DNA of 64,000 bases from assembly GCF_001591805.1 (NCBI RefSeq), contig NZ_BCVP01000001.1:1-64000 (forward strand), read 5' to 3'. The position numbers were made by a program, and so were the translations under genes. This DNA is from Neobacillus novalis NBRC 102450 (GTDB lineage: Bacteria; Bacillota; Bacilli; Bacillales; Cytobacillaceae). The notes under the pieces are model-generated. The model had not been told where the DNA came from. It did not search any database and was given only the letters and a program-made list of their open reading frames with translations. Shown piece after piece: positions 1 to 8,227 of the stretch; the stretch's first letter is position 1; every line of letters starts with the position of its first letter.

Positions 1-36
1 AAATAAGAAGAAAAACGGAATAACACAATTCTAAGA

Positions 37-60
37 AAGCCTGATAAAACAGGCTTTTTC
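37..60 (+). terminator. Rho-independent terminator
   Basis: Stem AAGCCTG / CAGGCTT around an ATAAAA loop, followed by a T-run on the plus strand. It may end transcription entering from the left edge. No gene was seen between it and position 228. Confidence 0.6.
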
Positions 61-228
61 ATGTTAATTTAATAATTGAATATTAAACCATTCTATATGT
101 TTCGTGGTCAAAAGGTGTCAAAGATTATATCATGCCGCCAATATAATAAGGAGAAATACTTTTAAAAATGTGGATTTATATCGCTGTTTTTCCCTGTCAA
201 ATCAAAGGCCCATATATACTCAACATCC

Positions 229-492
229 TTAAATATTTACTGTTTCAATAGCTATCTTATACGAGATTTTTTCGTCTGTATCTTGTGGGAGTTTCTTTGC
301 CATAATCTCAACCACTTGTATATCGTTTTCTACAAAAGATCGATTTGGGGAAATCTCCTCTAACCCCTTTGCATTAAACATAGGGTGGATTTTTGCCATG
401 CTATTAGCTGATTGCAGACCATCAAAAATACCGGCTATAAAATTATCAAGATCCCCATTATTTTGCTTCATTTGGTGTCGGGGTAAATTCAA
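229..492 (-). pseudogene. RusA-like Holliday junction resolvase, C-terminal fragment
   Basis: The 87-residue reading frame has no ATG start (it opens with TTG) and no clear RBS. It contains GDLDNFIAGIFDGLQ, which resembles the DxDN metal-binding segment of RusA-family resolvases, followed by a second acidic patch (FVENDIQVVEIMAKK) and the beta-strand end typical of that family. RusA enzymes are small phage or prophage nucleases that cut Holliday junctions. The N-terminal third is missing, so this is probably a truncated remnant. Its place directly downstream of the primase-helicase fits the late end of a phage-like replication block. The family match is from memory and moderate; it could also be an unrelated element protein. 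Confidence 0.45.
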
Positions 493-522
493 ATAATATT
501 GCTAATTAAATTGAATGTAGCT

Positions 523-703
523 TTATATCGTTTTCACATTGTCAGTCTTATAAAATGTATAAAAATTAGGTTCAAAAAAGTCATATTTAGCATGATAATA
601 AAAACCACAGCTATAAGAAGGAATCCCATTCCGGTTTTTTAAACATACAAGTTCAATCTCTCTTGGGTCTGCATTTTTAGCCTTTTTGACTTTTTCACGT
701 TTT
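523..703 (-). pseudogene. Detached C-terminal tail of the primase-helicase
   Basis: After the stop at 704 a different minus-strand frame continues with coding-like sequence: a charged stretch (KIEKREKVKKAKNAD), then PREIELVCLKNRNG and an aromatic-rich end, stopping at 523. This is the usual ending of DnaB-type helicase domains in phage or satellite primase-helicases (the R-E-I-x-L-x-x-L-K-N-R-x-G segment). A small indel near AAAAAAGTGTAAATTG has put the tail out of frame. The main gene therefore lacks the last helicase strand and the arginine-finger region. Confidence 0.7.
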
Positions 704-2401
704 TCAATTTACACTTTTTTCTTTATAGAATACCGGATCATTAATGGCTTCTAACTGCAAGCCCCAAACAACATCGGCTGTATATTCGATTCCGCCTGAT
801 TCCTTAAAGCTTTCGAAATCGATTGGGGATAAATAGTTGCCACGGTTCAAACTAGATATGACAAAAACAGTTAAGGAAAAATCACGGCTCATTCGCTTTA
901 ATTCCGTAACATTCGTATCAATGCGCTGCTTATCGCTCATTCTTTCATCAATGGCCGGCATAATCTGCAAATAATCCACGACAACAACCGGATTTTCTTT
1001 ATTAGCTTTTCGATAAGCATCCACATATTCCCGAATCGTTTTAACATCCGTATTAAAATTACCTTCGATGATATTTACATTTTCAGCCGTTTTTCTGTAT
1101 TTTTTTATCGCATCTTTTACGATAATTGATGAACCTCCACTTCGGATAAAAACCGATGAAACGGCATCATCTAAATTTATTTTTGCTGTAGTCCTTGCAA
1201 TACTTTTGCTTACCATTTCAAGCCGACTTTGTTCCAAGCTGAAATATATAACATGGCCCCCTTGTTCGGCTATTTGGTCACATAATTGGTGTGTAAATGT
1301 CGTTTTCCCTACTGAAGAGATACCACCTATAACATAAAGTCCTGGATACAAGCCCTTCATATTTAAATCAAGATTTTCGAATCCGGTTCGCTTGTCCTTG
1401 TAACTTAAAAATTCTTGAATATCAGAATGAAAACCACTGTCTAAATAGGCGCTCACGGTATCAGCTTGCCCTGCTGTTTCTAATTGGGCGTCAATACTAC
1501 TCTTTATCTCTAATACGCTGTTTTGGGCTTCATGTACGTTCTGAAGGCTGTTTACAATCCATTGATTGATATCTTTAAATTGTTCAGGTATTTCAATTGC
1601 CTTATAAGGAAATTGCCCTTTACATTCCTGCCCTGCTTTATCATTATCAAAAGCAGTTAAGAAAATCGTATCGCAGGCAGCCTGTTTAATTTTTTCTTTC
1701 AATTTGTCGGCATGTTGGGTACCGCCTAAAGCAATTGCTTTGTATCCCATTGCTTCCAATGATAAAGCATCAAAAATTCCTTCTGTAATTAAAACGGTAG
1801 ATTTTTCAGAAGCCTTTAAATAATCGATATTAAATATTTGTGCTGTTCCTGTAGCATTTTTGTATTTTGGCTTTTTTTCGTCTAAAAAGCGTGCCGAATA
1901 ATAAACGACTATACCTTTTTCCCATACCGGCAAAACCATGCACTTTCGATTATCTATTTGTCCGATAGATAATTTGTATTTTTCAATAAGCCCATTAGGA
2001 ATCCCACGATTAATAAAGTACTGTTTGCCTTTTTCGGTTGTATTTTGATACAATGAACAAATCCATTCCGTATAGTCCATGTCATTCCCCTCCTTCACAA
2101 CAGGGGGTTGTGAAGGGGGTTTTTCTTTTTCAACTTCTAATAATTTCTGATATTCATGAAACGCATCATCGTGTGATTTTTCTTCAACTTCCAATAAGTA
2201 ATCAAATGCCGAACCTCCTTTACAACAACCGCTGAAACTAAAATAACTATTTGTTTCAGCAAAAATAGTGAAATGGTCATAGTGTCCGCATACCGGACAT
2301 GGATTGACACGATATGTGCCCTTTCCGACTTTTTCAAGCAGGTGCTTTTTTTTAATTAACGAAATCAAATCGACTTGTTTTTTTGATTCCGAATTTTTCA
2401 T
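704..2401 (-). CDS. TOPRIM primase / DnaB-like helicase of an integrated element (C-terminally frameshifted)
   Basis: A two-enzyme replication protein that makes primers and unwinds the fork of the element. Counting from the chosen ATG at 2401 (RBS GGTGGG just upstream; in-frame codons further up have none), residues 35-60 form a CHC2-like zinc ribbon (CPVCGHYDHF then CC). A TOPRIM fold follows at roughly 195-260 (ITEGIFDAL, then AFDNDKAG). The helicase domain has Walker A GGISSVGKTTF and Walker B VVVVDYLQI. Family members run on into a KNR-x-G tail; here that tail lies in another frame (523-703), so the product is probably impaired. The gene is downstream of the initiator and the iterons in the same direction, an arrangement seen in plasmid-like and satellite elements such as PICIs and P4. 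Confidence 0.85.
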   Translation of the reverse strand: MKNSESKKQVDLISLIKKKHLLEKVGKGTYRVNPCPVCGHYDHFTIFAETNSYFSFSGCCKGGSAFDYLLEVEEKSHDDAFHEYQKLLEVEKEKPPSQPPVVKEGNDMDYTEWICSLYQNTTEKGKQYFINRGIPNGLIEKYKLSIGQIDNRKCMVLPVWEKGIVVYYSARFLDEKKPKYKNATGTAQIFNIDYLKASEKSTVLITEGIFDALSLEAMGYKAIALGGTQHADKLKEKIKQAACDTIFLTAFDNDKAGQECKGQFPYKAIEIPEQFKDINQWIVNSLQNVHEAQNSVLEIKSSIDAQLETAGQADTVSAYLDSGFHSDIQEFLSYKDKRTGFENLDLNMKGLYPGLYVIGGISSVGKTTFTHQLCDQIAEQGGHVIYFSLEQSRLEMVSKSIARTTAKINLDDAVSSVFIRSGGSSIIVKDAIKKYRKTAENVNIIEGNFNTDVKTIREYVDAYRKANKENPVVVVDYLQIMPAIDERMSDKQRIDTNVTELKRMSRDFSLTVFVISSLNRGNYLSPIDFESFKESGGIEYTADVVWGLQLEAINDPVFYKEKSVN

Positions 2402-2555
2402 ATTTCCCACCGTCCTTACAGAATGAATCATAACCAAAAGAAAACCGGCGTTATTCAAGACGCCGGTTTTTCCTTATATAACATATACGATTTTTTCAAA
2501 AATGCTCTGTTCCTTGTGGCAGTATGGCGGAAGGGAATTTTTTGATACTTTTTCA

Positions 2556-2617
2556 GTTATCATTTGTTGCAGTACTGGTTATCATAAATTGCAGTTGTAG
2601 TTATCATTTATTGCAGT
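2556..2617 (+). repeat. Three direct 22-bp-spaced iterons, probable replication origin
   Basis: Three near-identical 18-bp units, consensus GTTATCATTTATTGCAGT, start at 2556, 2578 and 2600, exactly 22 bp apart (about two helix turns). They differ at only a few central positions. They lie between the stop of the initiator gene and the start of the primase-helicase gene. This is the usual place and form of iterons bound by a Rep initiator. An AT-rich stretch follows at 2618-2640. Binding by the neighbouring Rep is inferred. Confidence 0.75.
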
Positions 2618-2633
2618 CAAATACATTAATTTA

Positions 2634-3746
2634 TCAATAAAAAACTTCTATACCTTTAAATGATTTATTTTCTTTGTAAAAGTTGTAGCCCTTTATATAT
2701 CTGTCGTTTCTAAACTTTTTCAATAACTTGTCTGCCGTATTTCTTATTTTGAATGCCTTTTCTTTCGTTGGCATTAAATGACCGATTTCATAATAAACTT
2801 TTTCAAGTAAAATTTTATTACTTTGCTTCTTCCCCTTACTTTTTTTCATGGTTTCAATCCGTCTTAAAAGGTATTCCCTAATTAAAATTGTATCTTTTGT
2901 AGACCACGTAGTTCCCTTGTCATCTTTTGTCTTTAATAATTTGATTGGTACAGTTACTACTTGTTTCGATATTTGTGCATATTCATATAATAAAGGCTTG
3001 CCTAAAAATTTATATGCTATTACTTCATGTCCACCGGCCTTAACCATGACTTTTTTAGCTGATAAAACATAGCTTTCTTCAACCCATTTTTTAATGCCAG
3101 GATCTTTTATATATAATCTCGCTTCATTAGTGTAATCCAAGTGAACAAAAGTTCTCATTGATTTATCCAAGCTGGCGATAACAACATCTAAAGCCTGGGG
3201 GCTGACATATTGAGAATCGTCTGATCCATTCATGCAGCGATATACTTGACTTGGTGTAAAATTTTTGTTACCGGCTTCATAAATACTACAAACTGCATTA
3301 TGTACACATCGATCATAAGCAGTAAATCGTTTGTCTTTATCCTGAATTTGTATATTTTCATCGTTATAATTTAATATGACTTTTGTAAGTATTTGTTTTT
3401 TCCGGTTTACATTTATATTGACTTCCTCATTAAAACCTATAGAACCTTTTGGTAATTCGTTAGCCAATTTATTATTGGGCATAATGTATTTTTGCGGGAT
3501 AATACTATCCAATAATTCAATTTCCCTTGGCGTCATTTTTTCACGGACGAGTTGTATTACTTCCCATAATTCCAGCTCGTCCATTTCTTCAAGGCTTAAT
3601 CCCGTAATGGCTTCCCATTGACCCGTTTTATTAAGCAAATCCTGATTTTGCTGATAGAATTTCCCCAAAAATTTAAATAATGGCTGTGCACTTACTAACA
3701 GCTTTTCTTTTTCATCCCTTGTTAATCGCTCACTGAATTTGTTCAT
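2634..3746 (-). CDS. rep: Plasmid/satellite-type replication initiator (Rep)
   Basis: A 370-residue protein whose stop codon is 17 bp from the nearest iteron. The start at 3746 is chosen because GGAGG lies 9 bp upstream; an earlier in-frame ATG at 3761 precedes that RBS. Residues about 140-360 look like two winged-helix blocks (one around TAYDRCVHNAVCSIYEAG...TPSQVYRCM, the second around ILIREYLLRRIETMKKSKGK), the layout of iteron-binding Rep_3/RepB-like initiators. The N-terminal 110 residues are helical and acidic and I cannot assign them. The role as iteron-binding initiator is inferred from position and fold pattern; no exact family name is claimed. Confidence 0.7.
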   Translation of the reverse strand: MNKFSERLTRDEKEKLLVSAQPLFKFLGKFYQQNQDLLNKTGQWEAITGLSLEEMDELELWEVIQLVREKMTPREIELLDSIIPQKYIMPNNKLANELPKGSIGFNEEVNINVNRKKQILTKVILNYNDENIQIQDKDKRFTAYDRCVHNAVCSIYEAGNKNFTPSQVYRCMNGSDDSQYVSPQALDVVIASLDKSMRTFVHLDYTNEARLYIKDPGIKKWVEESYVLSAKKVMVKAGGHEVIAYKFLGKPLLYEYAQISKQVVTVPIKLLKTKDDKGTTWSTKDTILIREYLLRRIETMKKSKGKKQSNKILLEKVYYEIGHLMPTKEKAFKIRNTADKLLKKFRNDRYIKGYNFYKENKSFKGIEVFY

Positions 3747-3842
3747 TAAAATAGCCTCCATATTTTTCTGTTATATTTAGCATGTTCAAATTTCACTCAA
3801 AACAAAAAGACATTTTGCTAAAATATGGTTTTTACTCTATAT

Positions 3843-3872
3843 AAAAAAACCCACAGCGGCTACTGTGAGTTT
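3843..3872 (-). terminator. Rho-independent terminator
   Basis: On the minus strand CTCACAG / CTGTGGG pair around a 6-nt loop, followed by seven T. It would stop transcription coming from the integrase side before the rep gene. Confidence 0.7.
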
Positions 3873-4005
3873 TAAACTTCTTTAATTAATTTGCTTACTT
3901 TTTGCTTAATAGTTTGGCTCTGTTAAAAAAGATTGTTGATTTTCTTATTCAAGGCAGGATAGTAAAAGAAGCCATAATAATCAGAATAAATAAGGAGGAC
4001 TAATT

Positions 4006-4221
4006 ATGTCAAATAGAACTATTGCAAAAAGTTTTAAAGCGGGTGATAGAGATGATACAGGGCTTTTTGCCGATCTCGATTTCATTTGCCCACTCTGCGA
4101 TTTTGAAAACAGTAAATTTATATTGATTGGTGCTAAAAACTTTGACAAAATTGATGGCGATTTTGAAACGGACCAAGAGTGTGATTACTGTATGAAAGAA
4201 ATAATAGTTGAATGTCGATAG
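4006..4221 (+). CDS. Small zinc-ribbon protein, cargo of the mini-transposon
   Basis: 71 residues, with RBS AAGGAGGA 6-7 bp before the ATG. Two Cys pairs (CPLC near residue 31 and CDYC near residue 60) suggest one treble-clef or ribbon zinc site. The N-terminus is short and basic, the middle is acidic, and there is no membrane segment. The gene is complete, in frame and followed directly by a strong terminator, so it looks like a functional expression unit rather than debris. I do not recognise the family. Its position between transposon ends on the opposite strand to the surrounding element genes shows that it arrived with the mini-transposon. Confidence 0.65.
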   Translation: MSNRTIAKSFKAGDRDDTGLFADLDFICPLCDFENSKFILIGAKNFDKIDGDFETDQECDYCMKEIIVECR

Positions 4222-4230
4222 TTAGTATTA

Positions 4231-4257
4231 GATCACTTTTTAGTGGTCCTTTTTTTC
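4231..4257 (+). terminator. Rho-independent terminator of the cargo gene
   Basis: GATCAC / GTGGTC pair (one G-T wobble) around TTTTTA and are followed by eight pyrimidines, mostly T. It lies 10 bp after the stop codon and inside the transposon boundary. Confidence 0.75.
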
Positions 4258-4335
4258 TCCAAAATCAACATTTTACTTGAACAGAGCCAATAGTTTAAAA
4301 ATAAATAATAAAATAAATGCCTTTGCTTAATTATT

Positions 4336-5331
4336 TCATCTAACTAAATTATTTATTGGTGAAAATTTCTTGTGTTGTCCTTGGACATCCATATTGCTCA
4401 TCTGAATATATTTCCGTGTCATGCTCATATCCGTATGCCCTAACGTCTTTTGTAAACTAAATGGGTCACCCCCATTTTTTATATACCATAACGCTCCAGT
4501 ATGTCGGAATGTATGGGGACTGACACGTTTTTTAACCCCTGCTTCCCTTCCCAGGTCTCTCAAGTCAATTCTTACTGTAGCATGATTTATTTCACGTCCA
4601 TCATAAGTTAGGAATAAATGTTCATCCTCAAAATCCTCGGTAATTTCCATGTATTCTTTCAGCAGTTCAATTGTAGGTTCTGTTAAAGGCACAATTCGTG
4701 CTTTCCTGGTCTTTGTTTCCATTGCTTCAAGGAATATTTCACCCTTCTCAAGTTTACGTTCCCCCGCTTCATAGCACAAAGTTCTGAAATTCGAACTAGC
4801 GTATCTAAGAGCACATAAATGATTACTTTATTTCTGAATCCGGTGTATGTTAAATCATCAATTTTATCCATCATCCTCATAACTTCTTCTGGTGTGAAGG
4901 ATTCTAACGGTATCCTCAGGTGTTTTAATCGGCTTGAAATCCTCGTGAATCGGCTCATAAATCCATTCTTTCTTATGGCAATATCTAATGAATGCTCTCA
5001 TTGTCCGAATACGGATATTAACTGTCATTGGAGATAGTTCCTTATCGTGGATCATAAATCCTATATAACCTTGAAAATCCTCTGTAGTGACGTTTTCATT
5101 TGTCATATCCTCACCAAGAAACTCCTTCAGGTTATCATAGTGCTTGTAATACTCTTCTATAGTACGTGGAGCTAATCCCTCTGTTTTCTTAGCTATCATA
5201 AATTTATTAAACATTTCATCCAGTGATAGAACATTTGTATCAATTGCCTTAGTTTTCTTCTGCCTGCTGCCTTCTCTAATCTTCCCAAGTTTTGGCTTAA
5301 CTTTCTTTTTCGTAATTACTTCTGTTTGCAT
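4336..5331 (-). pseudogene. int: Tyrosine recombinase/integrase of the left selC element, two frameshifts
   Basis: Three minus-strand frames together rebuild one phage-type tyrosine integrase of the usual 320-330 residues. The N-terminal part starts at 5331 (GGAGG RBS upstream) and holds the SAM-like core-binding domain (TIEEYYKHYDNLKEFLG...). A middle frame gives TGFRNKVIIYVLLDTLVRISEL with the first catalytic Arg. The last frame gives HTFRHTG, LGHTD and the nucleophile region RKYIQMS. Frame breaks fall near 4870-4950 and near 4700-4780. The nearby 64-bp selC repeat is its likely attachment site. As it stands the gene cannot encode one active protein unless the breaks are sequencing errors. 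Confidence 0.85.
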
Positions 5332-5379
5332 AAAAATAACCTCCAATTAATTATTATTTGGAGGTTAAAGGAAACGTTC

Positions 5380-5439
5380 TCTACAGTCTCGGCTTCAGTC
5401 CCTCTACAGTCTTGCCAGTTGATAGGAGTTAGACTGTGA
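5380..5439. promoter_or_regulatory. Candidate integrase arm-type binding sites (left element)
   Basis: Between the integrase start and the attachment repeat, CTACAGTCT occurs at 5381-5389 and 5404-5412 and its inverse AGACTGTGA at 5431-5439. Nearly the same word (CACAGTCT) recurs beside the second integrase (12829-12862) and inside the tRNA-Sec anticodon stem. Spacing and position fit arm or core recognition by a tyrosine integrase; that role is inferred. Confidence 0.4.
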
Positions 5440-5500
5440 AGGAATCTAGAGAATCAAAAATCAATATAAGATTGCGAAAACCCTTGATAATCAACGTTAT

Positions 5501-5564
5501 TGGCGGGACTGCGTGGGAATCGAACCCACCAGACCTGGCACGCAGGTCTCAAGCAGTTTTGAAG
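5501..5564 (-). repeat. attachment site copy: duplicated 3' part of tRNA-Sec
   Basis: 64 bp identical to 12929-12992. On the minus strand it covers the anticodon loop CTTCAAA, the long variable arm, the T-arm, the 3' acceptor strand GCAGTCCC, G and CCA of tRNA-Sec. The 5' half of the tRNA is absent here. This is the junction between two tandemly integrated elements: the left one ends its att here and the right one begins. The rest of 5565-5977 holds short GGCACC direct repeats (5570, 5661 and 5673) and no gene that I can support. Confidence 0.9.
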
Positions 5565-5977
5565 TTTGCTGGCACCTGTTTTCTAGTATCTTCATATACC
5601 CTCAAGTACTGATAATTCAAGGTTTCTTGCTTCCTAGTACCTTGTTGTGATTTATAATTTTAAAAATTTGGGCACCAAGCATGGCACCAAAAACCAAATT
5701 TAATAGAACAAGGTGAATAGGTTCAAAGATGCGACTAATTAAAAAGCATATGGAAAGCCAGGTCACATTCCTCAAATGTCTTGTTCAATACATTCATTTG
5801 GAATGTTCCCTAAGATTAGCCTGATGGAAAGAACAATAAGAAGGTCTAAATCTCTAGTACTGAAGACCTTTTTGTCTTCTTTCAAAATATTAAATATGTC
5901 TTTTGTTCAATTACAAAATTTTACAAGCGAAACTATAATTATTCTATCAACAGAATTAAAAATTAAAGGAGGATATT

Positions 5978-7319
5978 ATGAAAAGGTTCTTATTGCTTGT
6001 TACCGTATTACTTATTGCCTTGGGCACCTCTCAGTCCCGGCAAAAGCGCAGGAAACTTCACAGAAGAATTATATCGTGGTGCTTAAATCAGCTCAAACAG
6101 ACAGTGCTTCAATACATACACTAAAGGAATTGGGGGCGGAAATCATCTTCGAGGCCCCTCAAATCGGAGTCGTCGATATCAGCTCGGATGACCCTTCCAT
6201 TTTGCAGAAGCTTGAAGGAAACTCCAAGGTCCTAGCTGTAGCAGAAGATGTGGACATCCGTACTTTTGATGGAGAAGCTGAGGCCTTGAACCTCCAGGAA
6301 GCTGAAAACGCAGCGAGTGTTCAGCCAGATTTATACGAACAATATCAATGGGATATTAAACGGGTGACTAGAAATGGGGAATCCTGGAACATCAATCAGG
6401 GAAATAAAAAGACACTTGTGGCCGTTATTGACACAGGATCCGATTTTAGCCATCCGGATCTAAAAGATAATCTTGTGTTCGGTAAAGCATTTTTCCCAGG
6501 TGCGGTTCCAGGCGATGAATTGAAGGATTCCAGCTCACACGGGACCCATGTTGCTGGAACGATTGCAGCAAATGGCAGAGTAATGGGGGTAGGTCCGGAA
6601 CTCGCCATTGCTTCCTACCGTGTAGCAGACAACCGGGGCAGGATGAACTGGACCGGCATATTATCAGCAATCACCACGGCGGCTGACGATGGTGCAGTAT
6701 CTGCGAACTTAAGCCTTGGTACGTACAGCATTATGAATGACAAACAGGATCGTGCACTCCACTTGTCCTCTCAAAGGGCCGTCCAGTATACCCTTAAAAA
6801 GGGATGCTGATTGTGGGCGCTAATGGAAATGACGGAATGGACCTTGGAAAGAGAATGAAAACAGAAAAAGGAAAAGGCAAGGTATACGATGGCCCGCTAT
6901 TTGACACATTCACAAGTATCCCAGGCGTTGTAAGTGTTTCGTCAACCACGAACCGTGACACTTTGGCATACTACTCAAATTATGGGTCATCCAATGTTCA
7001 TCTTGCTTCTCCAGGCGGAGACTACGGCCCTAACTGGCCAAACCCGGAGAATGATGCATCAAAGCGTGATCTCGAAGCGAGGACGCTTTCCACTATTCCG
7101 GTTGCACAAGGCTCATACGGCTGGAAAATCGGAACTAGTATGGCTGCTCCTAAGGTCGCAGCAGCTGCAGCTCTAATGAAGGCGCAATTCCCACAATTAA
7201 AAGCACAACAGATCGCCACCCGTCTTCAACAGACTGCAGAAGATTTAGGAAAACCAGGCCATGATGAATATTTTGGTCACGGGTTGGTCAATGTGTATAA
7301 CGCATTGCAAAAAAAATAA
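5978..7319 (+). pseudogene. Secreted subtilisin-family (S8) protease, frameshifted
   Basis: The ATG at 5978 follows an AAAGGAGG RBS and starts a signal peptide (MKRFLLLVTVLLIALGT). A one-base shift near 6035 moves coding to another frame, which reads an AKAQ-type signal cleavage region, an I9-like propeptide (NYIVVLKSA...), the catalytic Asp (AVIDTGSD) and His (SSHGTHVAG). A second shift near 6807 moves into the frame with IVGANGND and the catalytic Ser (GTSMAAP). All three catalytic residues are present, so the gene was recently functional. It would have made a roughly 440-residue exported peptidase. It may have arrived with the right-hand selC element. Two independent errors in assembly are possible but less likely, given decay all around. 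Confidence 0.85.
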
Positions 7320-7329
7320 AAGGGTAAGG

Positions 7330-7356
7330 GCGTGTGTTTCGGCACACGTCTTTTTC
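7330..7356 (+). terminator. Rho-independent terminator after the protease
   Basis: GCGTGTG / CACACGT pair around TTTCGG and are followed by TCTTTTT. It lies directly downstream of the subtilase stop. Confidence 0.7.
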
Positions 7357-7432
7357 CTGTTTTAAGTGTCCGCCAGCTTATTAAACTGCATCTCTATATA
7401 CGTTTTCCAGCAACATATAACTGATCGAGATT

Positions 7433-7588
7433 TTATCCGAAGACATCTCGTGATAATTTAGTTACAAATGACGCTTTTGGAAAATGCCAATTTAACCTTC
7501 CCTCACGAATCACCCTTTCTGAAGTAAAAGGGTTCCCTGTATGTGCGCAACCATTAATTCCCGGTGCTTCTCCAATGAGGAGGTCATG
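7433..7588 (-). pseudogene. Uracil-DNA-glycosylase-like fragment
   Basis: A 51-codon stretch with IGEAPGINGCAHTGNPFTSERV resembles the GEAPG...GC..TG.PFTS signature of the uracil-DNA-glycosylase-like superfamily. It has no start codon, no RBS and no C-terminal half. It lies next to transposase debris and is best read as a scrap left by rearrangement. The call rests on one motif. Confidence 0.35.
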
Positions 7589-7609
7589 CTTTTAAAAGTA
7601 ACCATTCTT

Positions 7610-7918
7610 CGTACGTGGGGCGAGTATAAGGTAAAGCAGGAATCATATCATTTTCAAGTAGGTATTGAGCAATGGCAGATGTTGCTATAACCAACGTCTG
7701 CAGCTAAGGTCTCAGGTTTTCCGTTTTTTTCATTAACCTTCTCAAGAAGTAGCTCGAAAAAGGCACTATCATGGATATTGCCTGGAGTTACAATTGTTCC
7801 TAGGACAAAACCGTCCGAATCAGAAGCTGCATGAAACGAGTAAGCAAATTGTTTTGTTCGTTCATCTTTAACATAATAACCACTTTGGGGATCAAATGAA
7901 ATAGCCGTAATTCGATTA
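7610..7918 (-). pseudogene. IS1182-family transposase fragment
   Basis: Minus-strand translation gives DPQSGYYVKDERTKQFAYSFH, then SDGFVLGTIVTPGNIHDS and, after a frame break, ALPYTRP. These are the central DDE-domain motifs of IS1182-family transposases (family members read ...SGYYVKDERTKQFAYSFH.A.D..GFVLGTIVTPGN.HDS...). Both ends of the gene are missing and the frame is broken near 7680. The mini-transposon ends at 3916 and 26611 begin GGCTNTGTTAA, which resembles some IS1182-type ends, so a relative of this IS might have mobilised them; that link is speculative. Confidence 0.8.
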
Positions 7919-7995
7919 AAAAAATCAGAATTTACGACTATTTGTGATGCGTACCGGAAGGTGCACCTGTTTTTTATATTTCGGGCTTACGAATA

Positions 7996-8030
7996 AAGTA
8001 GGGAAACCTCTCTCGAGGCTTCCCTACCTT
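7996..8030. terminator. Strong bidirectional hairpin
   Basis: AAGTAGGGAA-CCTC pairs with GAGG-TTCCCTAC-TT around TCTC, a stem of about 15 bp. T-rich flanks are weak, but it is the only strong hairpin in 7919-8227. The remainder of that gap shows a short coding-like scrap (minus, 8076-8145, KAWTLRVTGTVTGEND) without a start. Confidence 0.5.
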
Positions 8031-8227
8031 ATTACTTGATATTCACACTGTTAATTTGTTGGTGAGTTGGCATCCTAAATTAGTGTGTTATTTCTATCGT
8101 TATTTGTATCATTCTCCCCCGTAACTGTACCCGTTACTCTAAGTGTCCAGGCTTTAATTTTTTACCTGTCTACTTTAGTGGGGAGCACTTCAATTGCAAA
8201 ATGGAGGGAATTTCTTATTTTCGGACA

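Larger units (their letters stand above)
3916..4288. mobile_element. 373-bp mini-transposon (MITE-like) carrying a small gene
   Basis: Imperfect terminal inverted repeats of about 28 bp: the left end begins GGCTCTGTTAAAAAAGAT and the right end, read on the minus strand, begins GGCTCTGTTCAAGTAAAA; both run into TGTTGATTTT. The element is flanked by an exact 8-bp target duplication AATAGTTT (3908-3915 and 4289-4296). Inside there is no transposase, only one small plus-strand gene with its own RBS and terminator. The same inverted-repeat family bounds the 186-bp element at 26611-26796. It was presumably mobilised in trans by an IS transposase not present here. Confidence 0.85.

Noticed and set aside
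5978..7319. Two separate protease genes
   Set aside because: The two long frames complement each other exactly, with Asp and His in the first and Ser in the second, so they are one gene broken by a frameshift.
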